Positions 32,510 to 41,401 of a stretch of 64,000 nt of DNA are shown piece by piece. The notes beneath the pieces were generated by a model. The model did no database searches, was not told the origin of the DNA, and saw nothing but the letters and a program-made list of their open reading frames with translations. Position numbers and translations under genes: made by a program. This DNA is from Cytophagales bacterium (GTDB taxonomy: Bacteria > Bacteroidota > Bacteroidia > Cytophagales > Cyclobacteriaceae): NCBI GenBank assembly GCA_033344775.1, contig JAWPMT010000004.1:1674001-1738000 (forward strand), given 5' to 3'. Position 1 is the stretch's first letter. Each line of letters opens with the position of its first letter.

Positions 32510-32592
32510 ATAAATACATACAAAAGGTATAAACCATTAATATAAAATACTGAATCATCACTATAAATTGCCTTTGAATGATGTTATGTAAT

Positions 32593-34335
32593 TCATGGAT
32601 CCACCAGCATTTCACCAGACTGAAAAGGCTCCGGGGACTTGACTGAAGGTTTAGATGAGGTTTTTCTCGAACGTCCAAACACCAATAGCGTAAGCAATAA
32701 ATTGAAGCAAAAGAATCCACCGGGAAGCAGAATCAAAAAGTCATTCATGCCAGCATAGCTGTTCCAGAGAAAATAGCCCGAAATCGCAAAAAATGTTCCA
32801 ACGAAAACCAGAATAGACACATTATTCCTCAACACGGTGGACCACTTCATTTTCTCCTCTTTCCCTTTAGGGGTAACCACCCAGGATAGCTTTTCTCTAT
32901 ATTTCCTGGGCACGATCATCTGATAGATAAATTTCCAGGTAGAAAGGAACATCACCCAGAAGATATAGCTATGGACTGCAAAAAAAGAGCAGTAATAATC
33001 TACAAAAGAAGATGGATTGGTTCTGGTCTCTTCGATCAGCATACCAAACTTCTTTCGAAAACCGATTGCCGAAATACTACCAAACAGGAGCAATAGCACA
33101 AAAGCAATCAAAGCAACAGAACTAATCATAGGGGAAAGCAAAATGAATACGGGGATCAATGCATTGCTCGGGTAGCTTAGTCCATGATAAAGAAAGGATA
33201 CCTTCTCATAAAAGTTAATTTTGTTTGAAACTACAACTCGCTTGAAGTATTTGAATAGCACTTGTAAGCCGCCAACCGCCCACCGGTCCCACATGCCTTT
33301 CAGTGCAGCAAGCGACGTGGGAACCCCTTCTCCACTAAGTATCCAATGAGTTTTCCCATAACTCCCTTGCAAATAAGCTCGAATGGTCATAGAAAAATCT
33401 TCTGTCAACATGAACTCCCCTCGGGAATCCTTTTCTAAAAAAGAACCTAATTGCGCAATCACAGCTCGTTTGTAGATCGCATTATGTCCATAAAAAATAG
33501 GCATCCCCCAATTGCCGATTTCACCCAGTATGTACCGAAAGATGGTCTGCTGCATACCCACTGCTTTACTCAGCCTGTTGACTTCCATGTTATTCGCAAC
33601 CGTCATCAGCTGGATGTAGGCAGCATCTTCGTCCGCAGCAAATGTCTTCACTAGGTCCGTCAAGGTATTTACGTGGAAAGTGGAATCCGTATCCGCATAC
33701 ATCACATATTCCACTTCCCAATCGTTCGCCACATAGCGTTCGTAGGCCACATCCAGGTTCAATGGTTTAAAACCTTTCAATTCCGGATCTCTGGAAATCC
33801 ATTCCACTTCCAGATTGCTACCCTGAAACAATTCGTTCAAATGGGTCACATAAGATCTCCAGCTTTCCAGGTCTTCAAAATCGCGACTATTATCTACGAC
33901 AATGATCTTCCAGTCCCCCTCATATTCCATCGCAATCAGGCTGTCCAGCGTCATTTTGGCGATTTCAAATGGTTCGTGATACGTGGGAAGGATGATCGCT
34001 ACCTTCGGATACTTTTTAAGTTCTACCAACTCCGGATCCTGATAGTCATGGTTATTAAATAGCAGCCGTAGCACCATCACTAAAGCGATGACCAATTGCA
34101 GATAGAGTGGAATGGTCAAAGCCATCAGCAATACATCCGGCAAGGTGATGTTCTTCCTTGCCAGCGCAAACTGCATCACAAATGGGGTCAATACTGATAA
34201 AAAGAAGAGAGGCCCATACAATTGATGATAGATATATGGCCGATTGGCCTTCCTTTTTTGATGTGCTCTGATCAAGAAAATAGAACACAAAGCCAACAAT
34301 CCTGCGGCAACAAGCAGTGATTTGATTTCCTCCAT
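32593..34335 (-). CDS. Processive family 2 glycosyltransferase (cellulose-synthase-like)
   Basis: 580 residues. Two or three N-terminal transmembrane helices come first (about 5-90). The GT-A catalytic domain (about 105-340) has AIILPTYHEP, VVDNS, the YADTDS metal motif, the acceptor motif TEDF and WDRWAVGG in the position of QxxRW. At least four C-terminal helices (about 365-560) form a channel-like region. There is no PilZ domain, so direct cyclic-di-GMP control as in BcsA is unlikely. The product is a membrane-extruded beta-glycan by inference; the sugar is unknown. It lies upstream of the UpxY-like gene on the same strand. Confidence 0.9.
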   Translation of the reverse strand: MEEIKSLLVAAGLLALCSIFLIRAHQKRKANRPYIYHQLYGPLFFLSVLTPFVMQFALARKNITLPDVLLMALTIPLYLQLVIALVMVLRLLFNNHDYQDPELVELKKYPKVAIILPTYHEPFEIAKMTLDSLIAMEYEGDWKIIVVDNSRDFEDLESWRSYVTHLNELFQGSNLEVEWISRDPELKGFKPLNLDVAYERYVANDWEVEYVMYADTDSTFHVNTLTDLVKTFAADEDAAYIQLMTVANNMEVNRLSKAVGMQQTIFRYILGEIGNWGMPIFYGHNAIYKRAVIAQLGSFLEKDSRGEFMLTEDFSMTIRAYLQGSYGKTHWILSGEGVPTSLAALKGMWDRWAVGGLQVLFKYFKRVVVSNKINFYEKVSFLYHGLSYPSNALIPVFILLSPMISSVALIAFVLLLLFGSISAIGFRKKFGMLIEETRTNPSSFVDYYCSFFAVHSYIFWVMFLSTWKFIYQMIVPRKYREKLSWVVTPKGKEEKMKWSTVLRNNVSILVFVGTFFAISGYFLWNSYAGMNDFLILLPGGFFCFNLLLTLLVFGRSRKTSSKPSVKSPEPFQSGEMLVDP

Positions 34336-34492
34336 AGCGATCGTTCATACAATGGCCAGCACAAGCTAGTCATACAAAGAGAGAATCAAAATAACAGATT
34401 ATGGGATTACTTACAAATGACGTGTGCATGTAAGTGGAAATAAAAATCAACAACGAACAATTCTTTACCCAATTTTCGAGTCACCTTAAATG

Positions 34493-35371
34493 CTATTCCA
34501 TATGAAAATCCAACTCACCACCATCTACACGAAAATCCAGGCGATTTTCGGAGGGAGGGATAAGACAGGTTGCAAAATCTGTGAAAGCACAGGGTGGATT
34601 GTAAGCTCGATTGAAATCAATGGTGGTTTTACCATCTGGGCCTGGCAAAGGAACGTGTAAATAACGCCCGCTACCGTAAGTCTCAATGGCGCTGGTTTCG
34701 TCACTGAAAATGACAAAGAAATCCACATCGTCGAGTGGCTCCAGTGAATAGTTTTTTCCCTGGAATTGAAATTGCAATTGCCCTTCAATCTCCATTTCAA
34801 AACGATGCCCGAGCACATTGTCTATGGTTAACTTCTTCTTAGGTAAATACGGTTTGAAAATTGCTTCAACGACCAGATCAGGGTTGTACTCGTAAAAATG
34901 AATGTCTGGATCTGCTGCCAGCATAGGATGATCCAGATCCTTCAATCGAATCCCGACATTCCCTACCCTTTCGATGATGTACCACACATAATTGCCGTAA
35001 GTCATCTCCTTCGACACCTCCTGACTCAGATCAAAAACCAGGCCTTCTTCCTGAGAAGTAGAATCAATCAAAATCCCTTCAGCTACCTCCGAAATAGAAA
35101 CTACACCTGCTTCCACTTTGAACACGCCACTCTTCGCAGGAAAATCCACGGGAAAAATGACCGCATTACTACTATCGGAACCAAAGGAATGTTCTCCATC
35201 CTGCAACCAATACAATCCCGCCAGATTCAGGAAGCCTTCTTTGGATTTCAGTTCCTCCATTCGATCCACTTTCCAGCTTTCCCAGCCGGACAATTGTTCG
35301 GAAGTTGCTTGCTTCGGTGCAGGTGTACATGCCAGGATGAAAAGAAAGGCAAGGAACTGGTATTTGATCAT
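34493..35371 (-). CDS. DUF1684 family lipoprotein
   Basis: 292 residues from the ATG at 35369-35371, which opens a lipoprotein signal (MIKYQFLAFLFILAC, Cys15). The DUF1684 pattern is clear: GFLNLAGLYWLQDGEHSFGS near the start, and later YGSGRYLHVPLP, then TIDFNRAYNPPCAF and CLIPPSENRLDF. The function of the family is not established. The gene is divergent from the next gene with 157 bp between, and it is the only gene between the glycosyltransferase and that divergent point. Confidence 0.92.
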   Translation of the reverse strand: MIKYQFLAFLFILACTPAPKQATSEQLSGWESWKVDRMEELKSKEGFLNLAGLYWLQDGEHSFGSDSSNAVIFPVDFPAKSGVFKVEAGVVSISEVAEGILIDSTSQEEGLVFDLSQEVSKEMTYGNYVWYIIERVGNVGIRLKDLDHPMLAADPDIHFYEYNPDLVVEAIFKPYLPKKKLTIDNVLGHRFEMEIEGQLQFQFQGKNYSLEPLDDVDFFVIFSDETSAIETYGSGRYLHVPLPGPDGKTTIDFNRAYNPPCAFTDFATCLIPPSENRLDFRVDGGELDFHME

Positions 35372-35528
35372 TTCAGAGGATTTTTGAAAACGGAGCATAC
35401 AAATTAGCTATTTACTTCGGCTTTTATCATTGCTGCTGGACCAATAATTTAATTTACCTTCGACGATATAACCACAAGGGCAAAACAACGCTCGATATTA
35501 ACAAATACAGAGACCAAAAGATTTCAAG

Positions 35529-36431
35529 ATGACTAACCAAGCCATGACTTTCATTCTACTACTGATGAGTACGGTAGTTTTCGCGCAGGAACCAAAAGTG
35601 ATGGTACCAGGTACCCGGGTTTCCATCCCGACCCCTGAGGGTTTCACGAAAAGTGAGCAATTCTCAGGCTATCAAAAAGGTGAAACAGCGATGATCAACG
35701 TCATGGACCTCAATGGTGGGAACTATTATTCTAATGCCGCTAATTTCTCCCGAGAAAATTTTGAAGCGAAAGGGGTTGAAGTGCTGGAATACAAGGAGCT
35801 GGAAATCGGGAATTACCCTGCCAAAATGATAAAGGTGATTGCCGCAGATGACTCCCACATGATCAATGCAGTCTTCGGAGATTCCACTTTTTCCGTGATG
35901 ATCATGGGCGCATATCTCCCTGAAGACAAATCAGCAGAAGCAACCATCAAGCAATCGATCCTGCAGGCTGAATACAATAAAGACTTTGAGCTTGACCCAT
36001 TTGCAAGTGCCTTTTTCAGCATTGATGAATCGAACACGAAATTGAAATTTGCACATTCTGGTGCGGGCATGTTTATCTATACTGTCGACGGGAAAGAAAA
36101 CAATGAAAAAGATCAACCAATGGCGCTGGTATTACCCTTGCCAAAAGACATGTTTACTACCGCCCAATCAATGGCGGAGGCCATGGTCACAGGCCTGAAG
36201 CAAAAAGGCCTAACCGATGTTGCATATGTCAATGAATCCGACGAAGCCATAAATGGGTATGATGCCTATGAAATTTGGGCAACAGGCTCAATGGGAGATG
36301 CAAAAACAAGTATCCTGGTACACGCTATTGTGAAAGAAGAAAACATACTCATTATTCAAGGGATTCAAACTGCAGGTGAGTTTGACCCGGAAGTAATCCG
36401 GGAATTATCTTCCAATGTAACCATGAAGTAA
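35529..36431 (+). CDS. Secreted protein of unknown function
   Basis: 300 residues with a signal peptide (cleavage near residue 20, VVFAQ). The mature part appears to contain two copies of one alpha/beta unit: PGTRVSIPTPEGFTKSEQFSGY in the first half, and in the second half a unit with TAQSMAEAMVTGLKQKGL, then ILVHAIVKEENILIIQGI. I do not recognise a named family, though similar secreted proteins occur in Bacteroidetes. It is convergent with hemN, with 21 bp between the stop codons. No catalytic motif stands out. Confidence 0.65.
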   Translation: MTNQAMTFILLLMSTVVFAQEPKVMVPGTRVSIPTPEGFTKSEQFSGYQKGETAMINVMDLNGGNYYSNAANFSRENFEAKGVEVLEYKELEIGNYPAKMIKVIAADDSHMINAVFGDSTFSVMIMGAYLPEDKSAEATIKQSILQAEYNKDFELDPFASAFFSIDESNTKLKFAHSGAGMFIYTVDGKENNEKDQPMALVLPLPKDMFTTAQSMAEAMVTGLKQKGLTDVAYVNESDEAINGYDAYEIWATGSMGDAKTSILVHAIVKEENILIIQGIQTAGEFDPEVIRELSSNVTMK

Positions 36432-36452
36432 ATAGTAAGTAATCACATCTGC

Positions 36453-37811
36453 TTAAACGGCTTTACTGAACTGATCAAAACCTCCTTTTGATCGCCATAA
36501 CCTTACGTCAAAAGCAGAACATACATTTCTAAGCAGCATCATGCGATCCGGGTGGATTTCCATGCCCGTCTCATTCATCTGGATCACTTCATCTTCGACG
36601 AGTTTATCCATGAGACTCCAGTTGATATCCAGGCCAAATTCTTCCAGGAAGCTGGACTTCCACTGCACTTTTCCATTGCACATCATGTCACGGATCAACT
36701 CCCGTAGAAATAAGTCTTCCTTCGTATGTAAATGACCTTTAGCAATTGGAAACTCCCCGGCATCCAAGGCTCTTTTGTAGTCTTTGATGTTCTTGTGATT
36801 CTGCCCAAATGCGGACCAGCTATCTCCGATAGAACTCACTCCCAGACCTATCAGAAACTCGGTTCGCTGTGTGGTGTAGCCCATAAAATTACGGTGCAAG
36901 TCACCTGCTTCTTTGGCCTGGCACAATTCATCTTCTCGTAGAACGAAATGATCCATACCCACTTCTTCATAGCCATTTGCTTTGAATTGCTCCTTGCCAG
37001 CAAGAAAGAACGATAGCTTGTCTTCAGAAGAGGGCAAAAGATGTTCAAAGGACTTCTGTCCGGGTTTCATCCACGGCACATGCGCATAGCTATAAAATGC
37101 AATCCGATCCGGACGCAATTGAATGGTCTTATCCAGGGTATCAGCAACTGTTTCGGGAGTCTGAAGCGGCAAACCATAGATCAGGTCATAATTGATGGAT
37201 TTAAATCCAATGGCCCTGGCCCAGGAGGCGACTCGCAAAACATCATCATAAGATTGTCTCCGATTGATCTGCTTTTGCACGGCTTCATTGAAATCCTGGA
37301 TACCCAGGCTCATCCGCCGGAAGCCAAGCTCATAAAGTGCTTGTAAATGTTCTCGCGTGGTATTAGCAGGATGCCCCTCGAAACTCAAATCTGTATCTTC
37401 CGTTACTTCACAATAATCAAAGACTCCCTCAATCAATTGTTTCAGGTTTTCAGGCTGAAAAAAAGTAGGTGTCCCCCCTCCAATATGTAATTCCTTCAAT
37501 GTTGGTGTGCCAGGCAAAGCACGCACATACAAGATCCACTCTCTTAGCAAGTAGCTCAAATACGAATCTTCTACAGAATGATTTTTTGTAATGATCGTAT
37601 TGCAACCACAGTAAGTGCACAAACTTTCACAATATGGCAAGTGAATGTAAAGACTGATCTCGCCGGCATTGGCCCAATAAGCATTCCGAATGCTATTTTT
37701 CCAATCAGCCATAGAAAAGTTATCGTGATCCCAGAAAGGCACGGTTGGATAGCTTGTGTAGCGTGGTACGGGGATGGCGTATTCCTGGAGAAGTTCGAGA
37801 TCGGTTAACAT
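36453..37811 (-). CDS. hemN: Oxygen-independent coproporphyrinogen III oxidase
   Basis: 452 residues. The radical-SAM cluster motif is CESLCTYC with Cys61, Cys65 and Cys68, followed by Cys70, as in E. coli HemN (CxxxCxxCxC). ELHIGGGTPTFF and RMSLGIQDFNEAVQKQINR are HemN signatures. It converts coproporphyrinogen III to protoporphyrinogen IX without oxygen, supplying heme for the oxidase. It is last gene of the cco operon, 7 bp after the SafE-like gene, which ties heme supply to low-oxygen respiration. Length and key residues are normal. Confidence 0.97.
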   Translation of the reverse strand: MLTDLELLQEYAIPVPRYTSYPTVPFWDHDNFSMADWKNSIRNAYWANAGEISLYIHLPYCESLCTYCGCNTIITKNHSVEDSYLSYLLREWILYVRALPGTPTLKELHIGGGTPTFFQPENLKQLIEGVFDYCEVTEDTDLSFEGHPANTTREHLQALYELGFRRMSLGIQDFNEAVQKQINRRQSYDDVLRVASWARAIGFKSINYDLIYGLPLQTPETVADTLDKTIQLRPDRIAFYSYAHVPWMKPGQKSFEHLLPSSEDKLSFFLAGKEQFKANGYEEVGMDHFVLREDELCQAKEAGDLHRNFMGYTTQRTEFLIGLGVSSIGDSWSAFGQNHKNIKDYKRALDAGEFPIAKGHLHTKEDLFLRELIRDMMCNGKVQWKSSFLEEFGLDINWSLMDKLVEDEVIQMNETGMEIHPDRMMLLRNVCSAFDVRLWRSKGGFDQFSKAV

Positions 37812-37818
37812 GATATTT

Positions 37819-38520
37819 TTATTTGCAGATGGTCAATTGAGAAGGGTTAAATACACCCATAACCGGAACATCCGGTAATTCAAGGGCGGTGGCTCGAAGG
37901 ATCATGATCGCTCCTGCTACTAACATGAGCGCATTGGCTACTTTCATGCCTCTGAAACGTGCGAGCCATTCACGGACCGGAAGCAGGGTGAAACTTGTCA
38001 TGAGAGGCAAAGTACCCAGCCCAAAACCGGTCATGATCAGGATACCCGAAATAGTATCGGCACTACCGAGTGCAGCAAATGCCGCCATGTAGACCATACC
38101 ACATGGCAACAGTCCATTCAGCATCCCTACCAAAAAGAAAGTACCAGATCGTTGAGATTGATACAGTCGGGCAATTCGTTGTTGCACAAATCTGCCCAGC
38201 CGGGTTCGGGAAACGGAAAGCTCCAAGCGTTTATTGAAGGAAGGAAACAAGACAATTGCTACCAGAACCAATCCTACGATCAACGATAAAGAACGCTGAA
38301 AACCTGCTAAGGCAAAGCCTTCTCCGACGGAAGCCAGCAACAAGCCCACTAAGACATAAGTCAGCGTGCGCCCCAAAGTGTACAGTAAACTTTTGAGCAA
38401 TCGCACCAAAGGATTAGCAGATCGGTAAGGCAAGGCCATGGCCAATGGACCGCACATGCCTATGCAGTGCCAGCTCCCCACAAAGCCAATGGATAATCCG
38501 ATGAGCAGGGCTCCAGTCAT
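37819..38520 (-). CDS. SafE/TauE-like membrane protein of the cco operon
   Basis: 233 residues with six predicted transmembrane helices. The N-terminus (IGLSIGFVGSWHCIGMCGPLA) and the centre (GMLNGLLPCGMVYMAA) are typical of the sulfite exporter TauE/SafE family members found beside ccoG and ccoH. These proteins, called CcoH-adjacent or SenC-like in some genomes, are thought to help copper delivery or cbb3 assembly, based on conserved position. The conserved Cys residues in HCIGMCG and LPCG could bind copper. It overlaps ccoH by 4 bp. Confidence 0.88.
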   Translation of the reverse strand: MTGALLIGLSIGFVGSWHCIGMCGPLAMALPYRSANPLVRLLKSLLYTLGRTLTYVLVGLLLASVGEGFALAGFQRSLSLIVGLVLVAIVLFPSFNKRLELSVSRTRLGRFVQQRIARLYQSQRSGTFFLVGMLNGLLPCGMVYMAAFAALGSADTISGILIMTGFGLGTLPLMTSFTLLPVREWLARFRGMKVANALMLVAGAIMILRATALELPDVPVMGVFNPSQLTICK

Positions 38521-38933
38521 AAAACAATGCCTTTTTCCTGATAGAAAGTTTGACCATTGGCTTCCCAGCTGATCTTCAGGATGTAATAACCTTTTAGAAG
38601 ATCAGACCGATCGAAGGACATAGTCGCAGCATTACTTAATTCGAAACGCTTATCAAACTGACTATCGGAAGGTCGATACAAATGCACTTTTCCTTTTTCG
38701 GGCGCACTGGGAAACGTAAGCTCCAGTAAACCTTCAGAAAGTTGCACCTTAGCCTCCATGCCCTGTGCTTTGGTTTGTTGGATCTGATCAATGCGCTGTT
38801 GATAATTCAGCTCTTCCCGGTAGTAATCTTCCGTCACCAGATCAATGTTCTGATCGAAGCTTTTGACCGCCATGAAAATGATGAATCCTGCAAACCCAAT
38901 GAATGATAATGTCAATCCGTGTCCCCAATTCAT
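38517..38933 (-). CDS. ccoH: FixH/CcoH family cbb3 assembly protein
   Basis: 138 residues. A single N-terminal transmembrane helix (about 3-22, WGHGLTLSFIGFAGFIIFMAV) precedes a small beta-sandwich domain. VTEDYYREELNYQQRIDQ is the FixH signature. It assists maturation of the cbb3 oxidase, with the soluble domain facing the periplasm. It lies 4 bp after ccoG and overlaps the SafE-like start by 4 bp (ATGA), as in a tight operon. Confidence 0.92.
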   Translation of the reverse strand: MNWGHGLTLSFIGFAGFIIFMAVKSFDQNIDLVTEDYYREELNYQQRIDQIQQTKAQGMEAKVQLSEGLLELTFPSAPEKGKVHLYRPSDSQFDKRFELSNAATMSFDRSDLLKGYYILKISWEANGQTFYQEKGIVL

Positions 38934-38937
38934 ATCG

Positions 38938-40350
38938 TTATAAGTTTGGACCTAAGAAGGTCGTATTGATCGTTTCTAGCTTTTCGTCTTCGGCGTAAAC
39001 GCCTATTTCAATTTTTGTCGACATGCCAGTGAGTGCCGACCTGTCCAGGTGAATGAACATGGCCCCTTCTCCAATGGATTGTCCATCGACTGGCAGCAGA
39101 TCACCCACCATTTTGATCTCGCCATTTACGTTCTCCAGCCTAAATTCAAAGGGTACTTCTTCCAGAGTTTTATTCACCACCTTGAAGTTGTAGAGGTTGC
39201 TGACTTTATTTTCCGCCTGCTCCTGATAGAGCATGCCTGGTGTTCTAAGAATCGTCGCTTCGATATCTGAACGTAATACCAATAGTGCCACCATCACCCC
39301 CATAAGGACAATCAACACCCCGGTATAAGCTTTTAGCCGGGTTGTAAACTCGAAAGGCTTACCATCCGCAATATTGGCTTCAGAAGCATATCGGATCAAG
39401 CCACGATCAAGTCCTACCTTATCCATGATGTTGTCACACGCATCAATGCAGGCGGTGCAATTGACACATTCTAATTGTGTCCCGTTTCTGATGTCAATCC
39501 CGGTTGGACAAACCTGCACACATTGATGGCAATCGATACAATCACCTAATCCTATTGCTGGACGATCCTGAGTTTTTCTAAATTTCCCTCTTGCTTCCCC
39601 TCGGACATGATCATACGCAACAACCACACTGTTGCGGTCTAGCATCACACCCTGGAATCGCCCATAGGGACAAATGGTGGTACAGACTTGTTCTCTAAGC
39701 TTGGCAAATACCCCATAAAACGCACCGGTGAAACCGATCATGGCGATAAAGCCAGCCATATTTTCGGTAGGTGAAGTTTGCACCAGAGCGATTGTATCTT
39801 CAAACCCGATCAGGTAAGAAATAAATGTGTGCATGATGAGGAAGCTAATCGACAGAAAAATGGCATGTTTGCCCCCTTTTTTCAGAATTTTCTCTGTGTC
39901 CCAAGGCTGCTTTCTCAGCTTCTTCTGCGCCATGTAATCCCCCTCTATCCAATACTCCACTTTGCGAAAAACCATTTCCATGAAAATGGTCTGTGGGCAC
40001 ACCCAGCCACAAAATATTCGACCATAAGCCACGGTAAAAAGAATAATGAATACCACGGAGGTAATCATACCTATCACAAAAAGATGAAAATCCTGTGGCC
40101 AAAAAATCTGGCCGAAGATCACGAAGCGTCTCTCGAAAACATTGAAGAGCAACAACGGTTGCCCTCCAATTTTAATGATCGGTGCCAGGAATAGAAATGC
40201 CAGTAAAGCAATGGAAACAACCAATCTCCAATTGTGAAAACGCCCCTTTGGCTTTTTTGGGTAAACCCAAATGCGTTTCCCTTCTTTATCAATGGTGCTT
40301 ATTTCATCACGAAAACCAGCCTCATCATATACCTCTTCCAGCGTCTCCAT
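38938..40350 (-). CDS. ccoG: Cytochrome c oxidase accessory protein CcoG (FixG)
   Basis: 470 residues. About five transmembrane helices (first near 45-63) surround a double [4Fe-4S] ferredoxin region: GDCIDCHQCVQVCPTGIDIR and CVNCTACIDACDN (about 255-295). A C-terminal periplasmic Ig-like domain follows (about 360-470). The CGWVCPQTIFMEMVF motif near residue 115 is typical. CcoG is a membrane-bound Fe-S protein that reduces Cu(II) for delivery to the cbb3 copper centre. It follows ccoP by 19 bp. Confidence 0.95.
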   Translation of the reverse strand: METLEEVYDEAGFRDEISTIDKEGKRIWVYPKKPKGRFHNWRLVVSIALLAFLFLAPIIKIGGQPLLLFNVFERRFVIFGQIFWPQDFHLFVIGMITSVVFIILFTVAYGRIFCGWVCPQTIFMEMVFRKVEYWIEGDYMAQKKLRKQPWDTEKILKKGGKHAIFLSISFLIMHTFISYLIGFEDTIALVQTSPTENMAGFIAMIGFTGAFYGVFAKLREQVCTTICPYGRFQGVMLDRNSVVVAYDHVRGEARGKFRKTQDRPAIGLGDCIDCHQCVQVCPTGIDIRNGTQLECVNCTACIDACDNIMDKVGLDRGLIRYASEANIADGKPFEFTTRLKAYTGVLIVLMGVMVALLVLRSDIEATILRTPGMLYQEQAENKVSNLYNFKVVNKTLEEVPFEFRLENVNGEIKMVGDLLPVDGQSIGEGAMFIHLDRSALTGMSTKIEIGVYAEDEKLETINTTFLGPNL

Positions 40351-40369
40351 TGTCTTACCTCTTACTTGC

Positions 40370-41218
40370 TTATTCCCCTTCTACTTCTGTTTCGGTTACT
40401 CTTTCAAAAAGCTCACCTTGGGGCTCCTTCTGGCCATCAGGATCATTGCCTTCCAAATCGTAGATAAAAGCTGCTACTTGCTGAATCTCTGCTCCGGAAA
40501 GCTGATTTTTCCAGGCGATCATCCCTTTGGTTGGCACACCCTCCTCGATCGTGGTAATGATGTTGGCCATACTACCGCCATGGATCCAATACTGGTCGAC
40601 AAAATTGGGACCGATGCCTCCTTGACCTTGCGCACCATGACAGGCAGAGCAGAATTTTTGATAGACGACCTTTCCGGCAGCAATGGCCTCAGGTCCTGTC
40701 ACAGGTTCTTCTGAAGGGCCTTCCATAGCCAGTACAGCCGCTTTATAGGCTGCGACTTCTTTGGCCGCAACAGCCATTTCGGTCTCGTATTCCTCTACCT
40801 GTAACTGTCCTGATCCCATAATGTGGTAGTTGACCAAATAGAGTACACCAAATACAATGGTCGCATAGAACATTCCTTTCCACCAGGGCGGCAAGTTGTT
40901 GTCTAATTCCCGGATACCATCGTACTCATGAGTAGTCAATACAACCGTTTCCTGTTCGATTGGCTTGAAGCTGTTGATGGATTGCCACCATTTGCTGAAC
41001 CAGGTCTCTTTTACTTCTTTTTCACCCTCTTCTGTTTTTCGGAAAACCGCCACGGCTTGTAGGGTCACGACCAACAGTAATAAAGCAACCAGGGCTACTC
41101 CAAGCGCGATGGAAAGAACGATCTCAGAGAAATAGGTCTCGACAAAACTTCCGCTAGACTGTCCAAATACCCATGCTGGCAAAGCGGACAAAAAGGTAAA
41201 TACTAATGGCTTCTTCAT
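40370..41218 (-). CDS. ccoP: cbb3 oxidase cytochrome c subunit (CcoP), mono-heme
   Basis: 282 residues. A signal-like helix (1-19) and a transmembrane helix (about 35-56) begin the protein. The CcoP N-terminal segment is present, with NNLPPWWKGMFYATIVFGVLYLVNYH. One cytochrome c domain follows (about 175-265) with a single heme motif, CSACH. Proteobacterial CcoP carries two such motifs; this shorter form has one, as is common in Bacteroidetes. It passes electrons to CcoO/CcoN. The start overlaps the ccoQ stop by 4 bp. Confidence 0.94.
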   Translation of the reverse strand: MKKPLVFTFLSALPAWVFGQSSGSFVETYFSEIVLSIALGVALVALLLLVVTLQAVAVFRKTEEGEKEVKETWFSKWWQSINSFKPIEQETVVLTTHEYDGIRELDNNLPPWWKGMFYATIVFGVLYLVNYHIMGSGQLQVEEYETEMAVAAKEVAAYKAAVLAMEGPSEEPVTGPEAIAAGKVVYQKFCSACHGAQGQGGIGPNFVDQYWIHGGSMANIITTIEEGVPTKGMIAWKNQLSGAEIQQVAAFIYDLEGNDPDGQKEPQGELFERVTETEVEGE

Positions 41219-41397
41219 GGCTGAGATTCGTTTTGGTCAAAAGGAAGTCTGGCTATCTCGTCCATCTTTTGCTTATCGGCTTTGATCACCCAGATCAGGC
41301 AAATGGTGAAGAACAAGAAGAATATGATGAAGGAGAGCAGGGGAAAGAATTCAATCCCCGTGATGGTCTCCAAATGATGTTTAATGAATTTTAGCAT
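41215..41397 (-). CDS. ccoQ: cbb3 oxidase small subunit CcoQ
   Basis: 60 residues. One transmembrane helix (about 18-39, FPLLSFIIFFLFFTICLIWV) is followed by a short charged tail (KADKQKMDEIARLPFDQ). Size, topology and position between ccoNO and ccoP identify it as CcoQ/FixQ, the stabilising subunit of the complex. It starts 4 bp after the ccoNO stop and overlaps ccoP. Confidence 0.9.
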   Translation of the reverse strand: MLKFIKHHLETITGIEFFPLLSFIIFFLFFTICLIWVIKADKQKMDEIARLPFDQNESQP

Positions 41398-41401
41398 GAT
41401 C